Of a stretch of 64,000 bases of DNA, positions 43,982 through 54,531 are shown piece by piece. The translations under genes were made by a program, and so were the position numbers. The notes beneath the pieces were generated by a model. That model did no database searches and had not been told where the DNA came from. It saw only the letters and a list, made by a program, of their open reading frames with translations. This stretch comes from an uncultured Lachnospiraceae bacterium (lineage in GTDB: Bacteria > Bacillota > Clostridia > Lachnospirales > Lachnospiraceae). The DNA lies in assembly GCA_902781505.1 (NCBI GenBank), contig CACZJL010000009.1, forward strand, positions 20,427 to 84,426, written 5' to 3'. How positions within the stretch are numbered: position 1 is the first letter of the stretch; each line of letters starts with the position of its first letter.

Positions 43982-44443
43982 TTAAGCCTGCTTTTCACCT
44001 CTTCTGAATACAAGACGGAATAAAAGACGAACGAGCGGACCTGCAATTATGAACTGCATAGCATACGCTGCTGGAAGGTTCATTGCCCATGTCTGAGCGT
44101 AGATTCCAAGAGATGGCTCCTTAAATAAGAACATTGCGATGCAGCTCATGATTGGGCACATCATCGCACAGATGCAAAATGAAATCGCATAAGTAATAAA
44201 CTGTGGTCTGTCAGTTGGCTTCATAAAGGAAAATGCAAGGATTGGTGCTACCTTTCCGACTACTAACAGTTCTAAGAAAAATGCGATTGGCCACATGATC
44301 TTAAGCTCACCAAACGCCATTAAAAACGTTTCATTTGTACATCCACCCATCGTTACAGAGATATTGTAAACAATCATTCCGTAAACCATGACGAAGGACA
44401 TTACCAGTGTAAAAATAATTTCTTCTTTTAAATTCTTTGGCAT
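43982..44443 (-). CDS. DUF2798-like membrane protein
   Basis: A 153-residue protein with four membrane helices arranged as two similar halves (LVMSFVMVYGMIVYNISVT and AISFCICAMMCPIMSCIAMF; LKIMWPIAFFLELLVVGKVA and NLPAAYAMQFIIAGPLVRLLF). This doubled pattern is that of DUF2798 proteins, whose function is unknown. It is a single gene with its own promoter and terminator. Confidence 0.85.
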   Translation of the reverse strand: MPKNLKEEIIFTLVMSFVMVYGMIVYNISVTMGGCTNETFLMAFGELKIMWPIAFFLELLVVGKVAPILAFSFMKPTDRPQFITYAISFCICAMMCPIMSCIAMFLFKEPSLGIYAQTWAMNLPAAYAMQFIIAGPLVRLLFRLVFRRGEKQA

Positions 44444-44486
44444 AAAATACTCTCCTGTTTAATCTTATAATTACGTCACGCGGGTT

Positions 44487-44515
44487 AGAATACCATTTTA
44501 AAAAATATTCTGTAA
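44487..44515 (-). promoter_or_regulatory. Promoter of the DUF2798-like gene
   Basis: On the minus strand, TTACAG (44510-44515), a 17-nt spacer and TATTCT (44487-44492), with a TG one base before the -10 (extended -10). Confidence 0.6.
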
Positions 44516-44615
44516 GTATTTTATTACTATATTTTCAAATCTACTCAGCGTCCATTCTGTCACACTTACATCGTTACCTCCGGCACAGACATCGCTACTT
44601 TGCGCATCGCGGGCA

Positions 44616-44656
44616 TAAAAAAGAACCGGCTGGGACTCGTGCCTGACCGGTTCTTA
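44616..44656 (-). terminator. Intrinsic terminator of the beta-glucoside operon
   Basis: On the minus strand, AAGAACCGG pairs with CCGGTTCTT, followed by a T-rich tail. Confidence 0.9.
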
Positions 44657-44690
44657 TATAAGAGGTATATTAATGAGTATATATCTACAA

Positions 44691-46598
44691 TCAATTAATC
44701 TTGTCACCGCGCTTAACAGCTCCCGGTGCCTTAAAGGTTTCTACCTTGCCACCAACCGGCTCGCAGATAATGGTAAATGTCTGCATGGAGTATCCAGCTT
44801 CCTTTACCGCATCAAGATCTACCTTAACAACAGGCTCACCAGCCTTGACATGGTCACCCTGTGCCTTTAACTGAACGAAGCCCTTACCGTTTAATTCGAC
44901 GGTATTGATACCTATATGAACAAGAATTCCTGTTCCGTCTGCTGTACTTACAGAGAAAGCATGACCAGTGTCATACATCATCTCAATGATACCGTCAGCA
45001 GGTGCACCAATGACACCATTGACAGGGTCCACACCAATGGTCTGACCCATGACTTCATCAGCAAACATCTGATCTAAAATTTCTTCTTTCTTTAAGATTG
45101 TACCATCTGCAACCGATACTAAATCAAAAGGAATTGAAGTTCTCTCAGCTGCGGACGCACCTGCAGATGCACCAGATGGAGATGGAGCTGCCTTACCAAC
45201 TTCTTCTGCATCCAGCTTTCCTCTTGCTGCCCAGATTCCGTAGAGAACAAGGGTTGCAACAAAGGAAACAGCGATTGCAATACCGGTACCGATGCAGGCA
45301 TTGATAAAGTTTGTCATGCCCTCACCACCGATGTATCCAGGAAGTACGAGAAGACCTGGAGAACCGGAAGCGTAACGGCCTGTTCCCATGATGCCCATGT
45401 AGAGACCGCCTGTGAAACCACCGATCATGGCACCTACTAATGGATAGATGAACTTTAAGTTAATACCATAGAGAACTGGCTCTGTGATACCAAGTACACC
45501 GGTTAAGCCGGCGGAAGCAGCAAGTTCCTTTGTCTGCTTATTCTTTGAACGAATGGATACAGCGAAACCAGCGGCACCCTGTGCTACATTAGATGCGAGC
45601 ATACCGGGACCTACAACCGTATCAAATCCGGCATTTGCAAGGTTTGCGATACCGATTGGAATCAGTCCGTAGTGAGTACCTGTCATAACCAGTAATGGAG
45701 AGAAGGTACCTACAAGAGTTGGAACTGCCCAGCTTGCATTGGCATCGAGCCACTTGAAGAAGGAAGCAATACCATTACCACACCATGTACCGATTGGACC
45801 AAGTACAGAAAGAGTTACAACGCCGCCAACCAGCAGAGTTACCATTGGAACGGAGAAGAACTTAACCGCATCCGGTGAAATCTTCTTCATGAACTTCTCA
45901 ACGTAGGATGAGAACCATACGCCAAGGATAATTGGAATTACGGATGAACTGTAGCTTGCAAGAGTGATAGGAATTCCAAACAGAGCAATTCCGTCACCTG
46001 CTGCCTTTGCTGCAGTTACCATAGCCACAAAGTTCGGATAAATCAGAATACCGCCGAGTGACATGGCTACATACTGATTACACTTAAATCTCTTCGCTGC
46101 AGAAGAACCAAGTAAAATCGGCAGGAAGTAGAATGGCGCATCGGCAAATGCATTCAGCAGTGCATAGTTCTGTGACTTGGAGTCTAAAACGTGCACAACT
46201 ACCAGAAGTGCCATGACAGCCTTAATAAGACCGCCTGCAGTAATTGCAGGAATGATTGGCTGGAAGATACTTGCAATAAATTCCAGAACTAAGGAAAGCT
46301 TTGACTGTTCCTTCTTTGGTACATCATCATCCGGAACCTGTGCCATGGACTCGAAACCACCCTGGTCTACAACCTCCTGATAAACATCTGCAACCGATGG
46401 TCCGATGACTACCTGATATTGACCACCGGCATTCTGTACGGAAAGTACTCCCGGCGTCTTCTTTAAAACGTCCGTATTCGCCTTTGTATCATCCTTCAGG
46501 CGGAAACGAAGTCTTGTTGCGCAATGAACAACCTGATTGACGTTGTCTTTGCCGCCGACATTTGTGATAATTGTCGACGCTAAGTCTTTGTTACTCAT
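44691..46598 (-). CDS. Beta-glucoside PTS transporter, fused EIIBCA
   Basis: A 635-residue sugar phosphotransferase permease. Residues about 1-90 are EIIB with the phosphocysteine in VHCATRLRFRL. Residues about 105-460 are the EIIC membrane domain (AITAGGLIKAVMALLVVV, MTGTHYGLIPIG, GITEPVLYGINLKF). Residues about 495-635 are EIIA-Glc type, with the phosphohistidine in ILVHIGINTVELNGKGF. It imports and phosphorylates beta-glucosides such as cellobiose or salicin. I start at ATG 46598 behind AAAGGAG. The hydrolase gene lies 13 bp upstream. Confidence 0.95.
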   Translation of the reverse strand: MSNKDLASTIITNVGGKDNVNQVVHCATRLRFRLKDDTKANTDVLKKTPGVLSVQNAGGQYQVVIGPSVADVYQEVVDQGGFESMAQVPDDDVPKKEQSKLSLVLEFIASIFQPIIPAITAGGLIKAVMALLVVVHVLDSKSQNYALLNAFADAPFYFLPILLGSSAAKRFKCNQYVAMSLGGILIYPNFVAMVTAAKAAGDGIALFGIPITLASYSSSVIPIILGVWFSSYVEKFMKKISPDAVKFFSVPMVTLLVGGVVTLSVLGPIGTWCGNGIASFFKWLDANASWAVPTLVGTFSPLLVMTGTHYGLIPIGIANLANAGFDTVVGPGMLASNVAQGAAGFAVSIRSKNKQTKELAASAGLTGVLGITEPVLYGINLKFIYPLVGAMIGGFTGGLYMGIMGTGRYASGSPGLLVLPGYIGGEGMTNFINACIGTGIAIAVSFVATLVLYGIWAARGKLDAEEVGKAAPSPSGASAGASAAERTSIPFDLVSVADGTILKKEEILDQMFADEVMGQTIGVDPVNGVIGAPADGIIEMMYDTGHAFSVSTADGTGILVHIGINTVELNGKGFVQLKAQGDHVKAGEPVVKVDLDAVKEAGYSMQTFTIICEPVGGKVETFKAPGAVKRGDKIN

Positions 46599-46611
46599 GG
46601 CGTCACTCCTT

Positions 46612-48138
<1,527 letters not shown>

Positions 48139-48184
48139 TACTATTTTTAATCCCAAAACAAGAGGGTTTCGACATGAATACAGA

Positions 48185-48238
48185 AAAGGCCCCGGCTCAT
48201 TGGAAGCTTGTTTCCGTATGAGTCGGGGCCTTCCTTCC
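48185..48238 (-). terminator. Terminator of the aspS-gatCAB-purFB operon
   Basis: On the minus strand, AAGGCCCCGACTCAT pairs with ATGAGCCGGGGCCTT (one mismatch), followed by TTTTC. It lies about 100 bp after the purB stop. Confidence 0.85.
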
Positions 48239-48329
48239 CTTGCCACGCTTCGCGCGACTGGGAATCAATGGCTGTATTATTTTAAAACTGGCTGAGCTTC
48301 AAGCCTATAGTGGGCTTTTGCTCCTTTGT

Positions 48330-49760
48330 TTACACGTTTATCTCTGCAGTGATGCCGAGGATGTCTTTGTTGGCTTCAAGGACTGGCTTGATTACTTCGT
48401 TTAAGTACTCTACTACCTGATCCTTTGAGCGGCCTATGTATTTGGCTGGATCCATGTGAGCCTGGAGTTCTTCAAGACTCTGGTGGAACATGTCATCTTC
48501 TGCGATGAGTTCAAGAAGGTTGTTATCAAGACCTTCCTGCTTAACTCTTGCGCCTGCCTTCATGGAGAGCTCACGAATTCTCTCGTGGAGTTCCTGACGG
48601 TCGCCGCCTGCCTTTACTTCATCCATCATGATATTTTCTGTTGCCATGAATGGAAGCTCAGCCATCAGATGACGGCGGATTACCTTATCGTAAACAACAA
48701 GTCCATCAACGATATTTAAGAAGAGATCTAAGATACCATCAACTGCAAGGAATGCTTCCGGAACGGACATTCTCTTGTTAGCGGAATCATCAAGTGTTCT
48801 CTCAAACCACTGTGTAGAAGATACGATAGCTGGGTTTAATGCATCAGCAATAACGAAATCAGCTAAGGAAGCCATACGCTCACTTCTCATTGGGTTTCTC
48901 TTATACGCCATAGCAGAAGAACCGATCTGAGTCTTTTCAAATGGCTCCTCGATTTCCTTTAAGTGCTGAAGAAGACGGATGTCGTTGGAGAACTTATGAG
49001 CAGAAGCTGCGATGCCTGCTAATACGTTTAAGACACGTGTGTCAACCTTACGTGAATATGTCTGACCGGATACAGGAACGCAATCCTTGAATCCCATCTT
49101 TTCTGCAATCTTCTTATCAATCTGGCGAATCTTATCCTGATCTCCGTTAAAGAGCTCCATGAAGGATGCCTGTGTACCTGTTGTACCCTTGCAGCCTAAC
49201 AGCTTCATTGTAGAGATTACATAGTCAAGATCTTCAAGATCAAGCATTAACTCGTTCATCCAGAGAGTTGCTCTCTTACCAACAGTTGTTGGCTGAGCTG
49301 GCTGAAAGTGAGTGAATGCAAGTGTTGGAAGCTCCTTATACCGATCAGCGAACTTTGCAAGCTCTGCTAATACGTTGATGAGCTTTTCACGAACAAGCTG
49401 TAGACCTTCTGTCATGATGATAATATCTGTGTTATCACCTACATAGCAGCTTGTTGCGCCTAAGTGAATGATACCCTTTGCAGATGGGCACTGAAGACCA
49501 TATGCATAAACGTGAGACATAACATCATGTCTTACAATCTTTTCTCTTGCCTGAGCATCTTCATAGTTGATCTCATCAGCATGAGCCTTTAATTCTTCAA
49601 TCTGCTCGTCTGTAATATTTAATCCAAGTTCCTTTTCAGTCTCGGCAAGTGCAATCCAGAGTCTTCTCCAGGTCTTGAACTTCTTGTCCTGTGAAAAGAT
49701 GTACTGCATTTCCTTACTGGCATAACGCTGACCAAGTGGTGTCTCATATCTGTCTCTCAT
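48330..49760 (-). CDS. purB: Adenylosuccinate lyase
   Basis: Cleaves SAICAR and adenylosuccinate, two steps of purine synthesis. The 476-residue protein is of the fumarase/aspartase superfamily: THFQPAQPTTVGKRA, the signature loop IGSSAMAYKRNPMRSERMASL, and HDVMSHVYAY with a catalytic His. It is the last gene of the operon starting at the T-box, 33 bp after purF. The dinucleotide GGT/GTR region and length fit bacterial PurB of the longer type. Confidence 0.96.
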   Translation of the reverse strand: MRDRYETPLGQRYASKEMQYIFSQDKKFKTWRRLWIALAETEKELGLNITDEQIEELKAHADEINYEDAQAREKIVRHDVMSHVYAYGLQCPSAKGIIHLGATSCYVGDNTDIIIMTEGLQLVREKLINVLAELAKFADRYKELPTLAFTHFQPAQPTTVGKRATLWMNELMLDLEDLDYVISTMKLLGCKGTTGTQASFMELFNGDQDKIRQIDKKIAEKMGFKDCVPVSGQTYSRKVDTRVLNVLAGIAASAHKFSNDIRLLQHLKEIEEPFEKTQIGSSAMAYKRNPMRSERMASLADFVIADALNPAIVSSTQWFERTLDDSANKRMSVPEAFLAVDGILDLFLNIVDGLVVYDKVIRRHLMAELPFMATENIMMDEVKAGGDRQELHERIRELSMKAGARVKQEGLDNNLLELIAEDDMFHQSLEELQAHMDPAKYIGRSKDQVVEYLNEVIKPVLEANKDILGITAEINV

Positions 49761-49793
49761 GATTAATCCCCTTTGCGTGAAAAATAAATATTA

Positions 49794-51233
49794 TTAGTTC
49801 AATCCCCTGATGTCGTCCTTAGGCGGCTCCATTGGGTAATTGCCAGAGAAGCAGGCGTCGCAAATATCATTTGCCCCGCCGATCAGATCTGGAAGCTGAT
49901 CAATTTCAAGGTATCCTAAAGAATCTGCACCAATCATCTCGCAGACCTCATCAACTGAGCGTCCATGAGCGATGAGCTGTTCTTCAGCCGGAACATCGGT
50001 TCCGAAATAGCAAGGATGTTCAAACATTGGGGAAGAAATGCGCACATGCACTTCCTTAGCCCCTGCGTTCTTTAACATTTTAACAATTCTTGCAGAGGTT
50101 GTACCGCGGACAATCGAGTCATCAATCATAACAACTCTCTTGTCGCGAACAACTTCCTCAAGAACATTTAACTTAACTTTGACACTGGATTCTCTCTGAC
50201 TCTGCTTAGGCTTGATAAAGGTTCTGCCTACGTAAGTATTCTTGATAAATCCGTTGCCATATGGAATGCCTGACTGCATGGAGAAACCAAGTGCAGCCGG
50301 GTTACCTGACTCGGGAACACCGATGACGATATCTGCGTCAACCGGATGGGCCTTTGCTAAAATTCTTCCTGCCTGCACACGGGACTCATAAACACTGATT
50401 CCATCAATCTTGGAATCCGGTCTTGCAAAGTAGATATACTCGAAAATACATCTTGCTCTCTTAGTCTGCTGCATGCTCTTGTCGGAAGAAATTCCATCCG
50501 AGCTGATTGTCACAATCTCACCCGGTTCTACATCACGGACGAATTCTGCACCAACGGTATCGAGAGCGCAGGTTTCGCTTGATAAGAAGTACGCGTTGTC
50601 GCGCTTACCAATACAAAGTGGCTTGAAGCCAAATGGGTCGCGGGCTCCGATTATCTTTCTTGGAGAGCAGACAATCAGAGAATATGCACCCTGAATCTTC
50701 TTGCAGGCCTCACGAACAGCGGCTTCTGCTGATTCAACATGCAGACGCTCACGCGCAATCAGGTATGCAATAACTTCTGAATCAATCGTTGTCTGGAAAA
50801 TGGCACCTGTCTCTGACAGCTGCTGTTTTAACTCAACTGCGTTGATTAAGTTACCGTTATGAGCCAGGCTAAGCGTGCCCTTAATGTAGTTAATAACCAG
50901 TGGCTGTGCGTTTTCGCGCACGGAGTCACCAGCCGTTGAGTATCTTACATGACCGCATCCGATGTTGCCGTTCAGCTTTTCAAGCTTATCACGGTCAAAC
51001 ACTTCATTTACCAGACCCATGTCCTTATAACACTTCACCTGTCCCTTCGGACCGTTCGTATCACTGACTGCGATGCCGGCACTTTCCTGACCTCTGTGCT
51101 GAAGTGCGAACAATCCGTAATAAATACTGGATGCTACATCGCCTCCGTCAAAGTCATACATACCAAAGACACCGCATTCTTCATGCAATTCCGTTTCTTC
51201 CTGTGAGGTCAGTTCCTCATTCCATTTCTTCAA
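49794..51233 (-). CDS. purF: Amidophosphoribosyltransferase
   Basis: The first committed step of purine synthesis: PRPP plus glutamine gives phosphoribosylamine. A propeptide of about 19 residues precedes the catalytic Cys (HEECGVFGMYDFDGG). The class II glutaminase domain (GHVRYSTAGDS, LAHNGNLINA) is followed by the PRTase domain with the PRPP loop VVMIDDSIVRGTTS. Cysteines such as CDACFSGNYP suit the Bacillus-type enzyme with a 4Fe-4S cluster. It follows gatB by 36 bp with no terminator between. Confidence 0.97.
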   Translation of the reverse strand: MKKWNEELTSQEETELHEECGVFGMYDFDGGDVASSIYYGLFALQHRGQESAGIAVSDTNGPKGQVKCYKDMGLVNEVFDRDKLEKLNGNIGCGHVRYSTAGDSVRENAQPLVINYIKGTLSLAHNGNLINAVELKQQLSETGAIFQTTIDSEVIAYLIARERLHVESAEAAVREACKKIQGAYSLIVCSPRKIIGARDPFGFKPLCIGKRDNAYFLSSETCALDTVGAEFVRDVEPGEIVTISSDGISSDKSMQQTKRARCIFEYIYFARPDSKIDGISVYESRVQAGRILAKAHPVDADIVIGVPESGNPAALGFSMQSGIPYGNGFIKNTYVGRTFIKPKQSQRESSVKVKLNVLEEVVRDKRVVMIDDSIVRGTTSARIVKMLKNAGAKEVHVRISSPMFEHPCYFGTDVPAEEQLIAHGRSVDEVCEMIGADSLGYLEIDQLPDLIGGANDICDACFSGNYPMEPPKDDIRGLN

Positions 51234-51269
51234 TTATTTATCCTCGCTAAACTCTGTTATTAGTGACTA

Positions 51270-52700
51270 TTACTTAAGCAACTCCTGTAAGATTTCATTA
51301 ACCATGCCAGGATTAGCTTTACCCTTCATCGCTTTCATTGTCTGACCAACGAGGAATCCGATGGCCTTTGTCTTACCATTCTTGTAGTCTTCTACAGACT
51401 GTGGGTTCTCTGCGATTACCTGCTCAACAGTGCTGCGCAGAGCACCTTCATCATTGACCTGCTTTAATCCATGCTCCTCAACATACTTTTCAGGATCAAT
51501 GTTTTCCTTAAATACATGCTCATAAACCTCAGAAGCTACGGAGCTGTTGATTGCGCCTGCAACAACAAGCTTGATGAGCTTGGCAAGGTTTTCAGGATCA
51601 AAGCTCATATCTTCAGGATCCATCTCAGCATCCTTTAAAAGACGCATGGTATCTACCATCAGGAAGTTGGAAACCTTCTTTGCATCACCGCAGATTGCAG
51701 TTGCTGCCTCGAAGATATCAGCCATCTTCTTGGACGATGTAATGATATCTGCGTCATATGCAGGAAGGCCGAAATCTGCCTGATAACGAGCCATCTTGGC
51801 ATCCTTAAATTCTGGTTCTTTAGCCTTTACGTTATCAATCCATTCATCGGAAATCACGATTGGTGGAAGATCTGGTTCTGGGAAGTATCTGTAATCCTGA
51901 GCATCTTCCTTAGATCTCATGGCAAATGATGCTTCCTTGTTGTCATCCCATCTTCTTGTTTCCTGGATGACAGGCAGCCCATCTTCGAGACGTTCAATCT
52001 GTCTTGCTCTCTCTCCTGCAATCGCACGAGCGATAGCCTTGAAGGAGGACATATTCTTCATCTCAGTACGTGTACCAAACTCAGAAGAACCAACTTCTCT
52101 TACAGAGAGGTTGACGTCGGCTCTCATGGAACCTTCCTGTAACTTACAGTCAGAAGCACCAAGGTACTGGATGGTTGTTCTTAACTTCTCAAGGTATGCG
52201 ATAACTTCTTCAGAAGAACGCATATCCGGTTCAGATACGATTTCGATAAGAGGTACACCGGAACGGTTGTAGTCTACTAAGGAAGCATCTTCCCATGGAT
52301 CGTGAACAAGCTTACCGGCATCCTCTTCCATGTGGATTTCATGAATACCAATCTGCTTCTTATTACCATTTACCTCGATTTCTACATGACCATTTGTACA
52401 GATAGGCTTGTAGAGCTGGGAAATCTGGTAGTTCTGTGGGTTATCGGGGTAGAAATAGTTCTTACGGTCGAACTTACACTCTCTTGCGATATCACAGTTT
52501 GTTGCAAGACCTACTGCCATTGCATATTCAACAACCTGCTTGTTTAAAACCGGAAGGGAACCCGGCATACCTGTACATACAGGGCAGGTGTGTGTGTTAG
52601 GTGCACCACCGAATGCTGTGGAGCATCCGCAGAAAATCTTTGTCTTTGTTGCTAATTCAACATGGACTTCAAGTCCGATGACTGTCTCATACTGTTTCAT
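51270..52700 (-). CDS. gatB: Asp-tRNA(Asn)/Glu-tRNA(Gln) amidotransferase subunit B
   Basis: The tRNA-binding/kinase subunit of the GatCAB complex, which converts mischarged Asp-tRNA(Asn) and Glu-tRNA(Gln). The 476-residue protein has the GatB N-terminus (YETVIGLEVHVELATKTKIFC), the zinc cysteines (CGCSTAFG, CPVCTGMPGSLP), KNYFYPDNPQNYQISQ, RSGVPLIEIVSEPD, and the C-terminal YqeY-like domain (FLVGQTMKAMKGKANPGMVNEIL). It follows gatA by 17 bp. Confidence 0.98.
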   Translation of the reverse strand: MKQYETVIGLEVHVELATKTKIFCGCSTAFGGAPNTHTCPVCTGMPGSLPVLNKQVVEYAMAVGLATNCDIARECKFDRKNYFYPDNPQNYQISQLYKPICTNGHVEIEVNGNKKQIGIHEIHMEEDAGKLVHDPWEDASLVDYNRSGVPLIEIVSEPDMRSSEEVIAYLEKLRTTIQYLGASDCKLQEGSMRADVNLSVREVGSSEFGTRTEMKNMSSFKAIARAIAGERARQIERLEDGLPVIQETRRWDDNKEASFAMRSKEDAQDYRYFPEPDLPPIVISDEWIDNVKAKEPEFKDAKMARYQADFGLPAYDADIITSSKKMADIFEAATAICGDAKKVSNFLMVDTMRLLKDAEMDPEDMSFDPENLAKLIKLVVAGAINSSVASEVYEHVFKENIDPEKYVEEHGLKQVNDEGALRSTVEQVIAENPQSVEDYKNGKTKAIGFLVGQTMKAMKGKANPGMVNEILQELLK

Positions 52701-52717
52701 TTTGTCTGCTCCTTTCT

Positions 52718-54193
52718 TCAGTCTTCTGAAGCCAGATACTGGCTCTCTCTTGTTTCTTCTCTGGACTGCTCAAAGCTGTATGCAGCACGGATTACCTTCT
52801 TATCATCGAAGTTGTTTGCGATGAGCTGAAGACCGATTGGCATGCCCGCATTGTCATATCCGCAAGGTAAGCAGATACCCGGAAGACCGGCGAGGTTTAC
52901 GCTGATTGTGTAGATATCGCTTAAGTACATCTTTAAAGGATCAGACAGGGAAGAACCAAGTTCCGGAGCTGTTGTAGGAGCTACAGGTCCAAGGATGACG
53001 TCGTACTTGGCAAATGCTTCATCGAATGCCTTCTTGATCATGGCCTTTGTTCTAAGTGCCTTTAAGTAGTAAGCATCATAGTAACCGGAAGAAAGGATGA
53101 AGGAACCAAGCATGATTCTTCTCTTAACTTCTGCACCGAAGCCCTCGGAACGAGTCTTCTTGTACATCTGATGTAATTCTTCGTAGGATTCTGTACGATA
53201 GCCGTACTTAACGCCGTCGAAACGCTCTAAGTTAGAAGAAGCTTCTGCACATGCGATTAAGTAGTAAGCCGGAATTGCGTACTCAACAAGGCTAAGATCG
53301 AATTCTTCAACAATTGCGCCCTTTGCCTCAAGCTTTTTAGCTGCAGCAAGGATAGCATCCTTAACTTCAGGCTCAATACCTTCGCCGAGGTAATCTCTTG
53401 GAATACCAATCTTCATGCCCTTTACATCATCAACAAGTGCGGATGTGAAGTCATAATCCTCTCTCTTAACGGATGTGGAATCCTTAGGATCGTGGGAAGC
53501 GATTGTTTCAAGAATTGTTGCAACGTCAGTTACATCCTTAGCGATTGGTCCGATCTGGTCGAGTGAGGAACCGTAAGCAATGAGACCGTAACGGGATACT
53601 GTGCCGTAAGTTGGCTTCATACCTGTAACGCCGCAGTAACCGGATGGCTGACGGATGGAACCGCCTGTATCAGAACCTAAGGCAAATGGTACTTCACCGG
53701 CTGCAACTGCTGCTGCAGAGCCGCCTGACGAGCCGCCTGGAACCTTGTTTGTATCCCAAGGGTTCTTTGTTGCTCCGAAATGAGATGTCTCTGTTGTAGA
53801 TCCCATGGCAAATTCATCCATGTTTGTCTTACCAACGATGATACATCCTGCCTTCTCTAAGTTTACAACTGCTTCTGAGGAGAAGGTTGGCACAAAGTTG
53901 CCAAGAATCTTGGAAGCTGCTGTTGTTAATACGCCCTTTGTGTTCATATTGTCCTTGATGGCAACAGGTACACCGGCAAGTGGGCCTGTAAGTTCACCGG
54001 CATCAATTGCCTTCTGAACTTCTTCTGCTCTCTTTAATACTGCATCTCTGTCTAACTTTGTAATAAAGCAGTTCAGTTCTGCATCCTTCTTTTCGATGCT
54101 GTCCATGACCGCAGTTGCTGCTGCTGCAACGCTTACCTCATGGGACTTGATTTTCTTACCAAGCTCTACAGCTGTTAATGATAATAAACTCAA
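52718..54193 (-). CDS. gatA: Asp-tRNA(Asn)/Glu-tRNA(Gln) amidotransferase subunit A
   Basis: The glutaminase subunit. The 491-residue amidase-signature protein has the catalytic Lys in GVPVAIKDNMNTKG and the Ser-cisSer pair in VPGGSSGGSAAAVAAG and GSDTGGSIRQPSGYCG. Ammonia from glutamine is channelled to GatB. It lies between gatC and gatB with 17-bp gaps. Confidence 0.98.
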   Translation of the reverse strand: MSLLSLTAVELGKKIKSHEVSVAAAATAVMDSIEKKDAELNCFITKLDRDAVLKRAEEVQKAIDAGELTGPLAGVPVAIKDNMNTKGVLTTAASKILGNFVPTFSSEAVVNLEKAGCIIVGKTNMDEFAMGSTTETSHFGATKNPWDTNKVPGGSSGGSAAAVAAGEVPFALGSDTGGSIRQPSGYCGVTGMKPTYGTVSRYGLIAYGSSLDQIGPIAKDVTDVATILETIASHDPKDSTSVKREDYDFTSALVDDVKGMKIGIPRDYLGEGIEPEVKDAILAAAKKLEAKGAIVEEFDLSLVEYAIPAYYLIACAEASSNLERFDGVKYGYRTESYEELHQMYKKTRSEGFGAEVKRRIMLGSFILSSGYYDAYYLKALRTKAMIKKAFDEAFAKYDVILGPVAPTTAPELGSSLSDPLKMYLSDIYTISVNLAGLPGICLPCGYDNAGMPIGLQLIANNFDDKKVIRAAYSFEQSREETRESQYLASED

Positions 54194-54210
54194 CGTCTGA
54201 ACTCCTTTCT

Positions 54211-54504
54211 TTAAGCGAATGTCTTAGGAACCACATACTGGTTCTCCTTAGCCTTTGGCGCATTTGCCAGAGACTCTTCAGATCCGTCGCTGTTCACTAC
54301 AACGTCTTCACGGAATACATTGTTAATCGGGTAGATATGTGTCATCGGTTCAGCAGATGCTGTATCTAATGCATTTAAAGTATCTACATAATCTAACATG
54401 CGGGCCATATCAGCCTTCGCCTGCTCCTTCTCTTCATCAGAGAGCTCAAGCTTAGCTAAGATGCCTACATAATCAATTGTCTCGTCATCAATTACATTAG
54501 CCAT
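54211..54504 (-). CDS. gatC: Asp-tRNA(Asn)/Glu-tRNA(Gln) amidotransferase subunit C
   Basis: A 97-residue stabilising subunit of GatCAB. The usual helical start (DETIDYVGILAKLELSDEEKEQAKADMARMLDYVDTL) and the conserved C-terminal segment (EPMTHIYPINNVFREDVV) are present. It is 27 bp downstream of aspS. Confidence 0.95.
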   Translation of the reverse strand: MANVIDDETIDYVGILAKLELSDEEKEQAKADMARMLDYVDTLNALDTASAEPMTHIYPINNVFREDVVVNSDGSEESLANAPKAKENQYVVPKTFA

Positions 54505-54531
54505 GTTCGAAACTTCCTTTCAAAAATATAA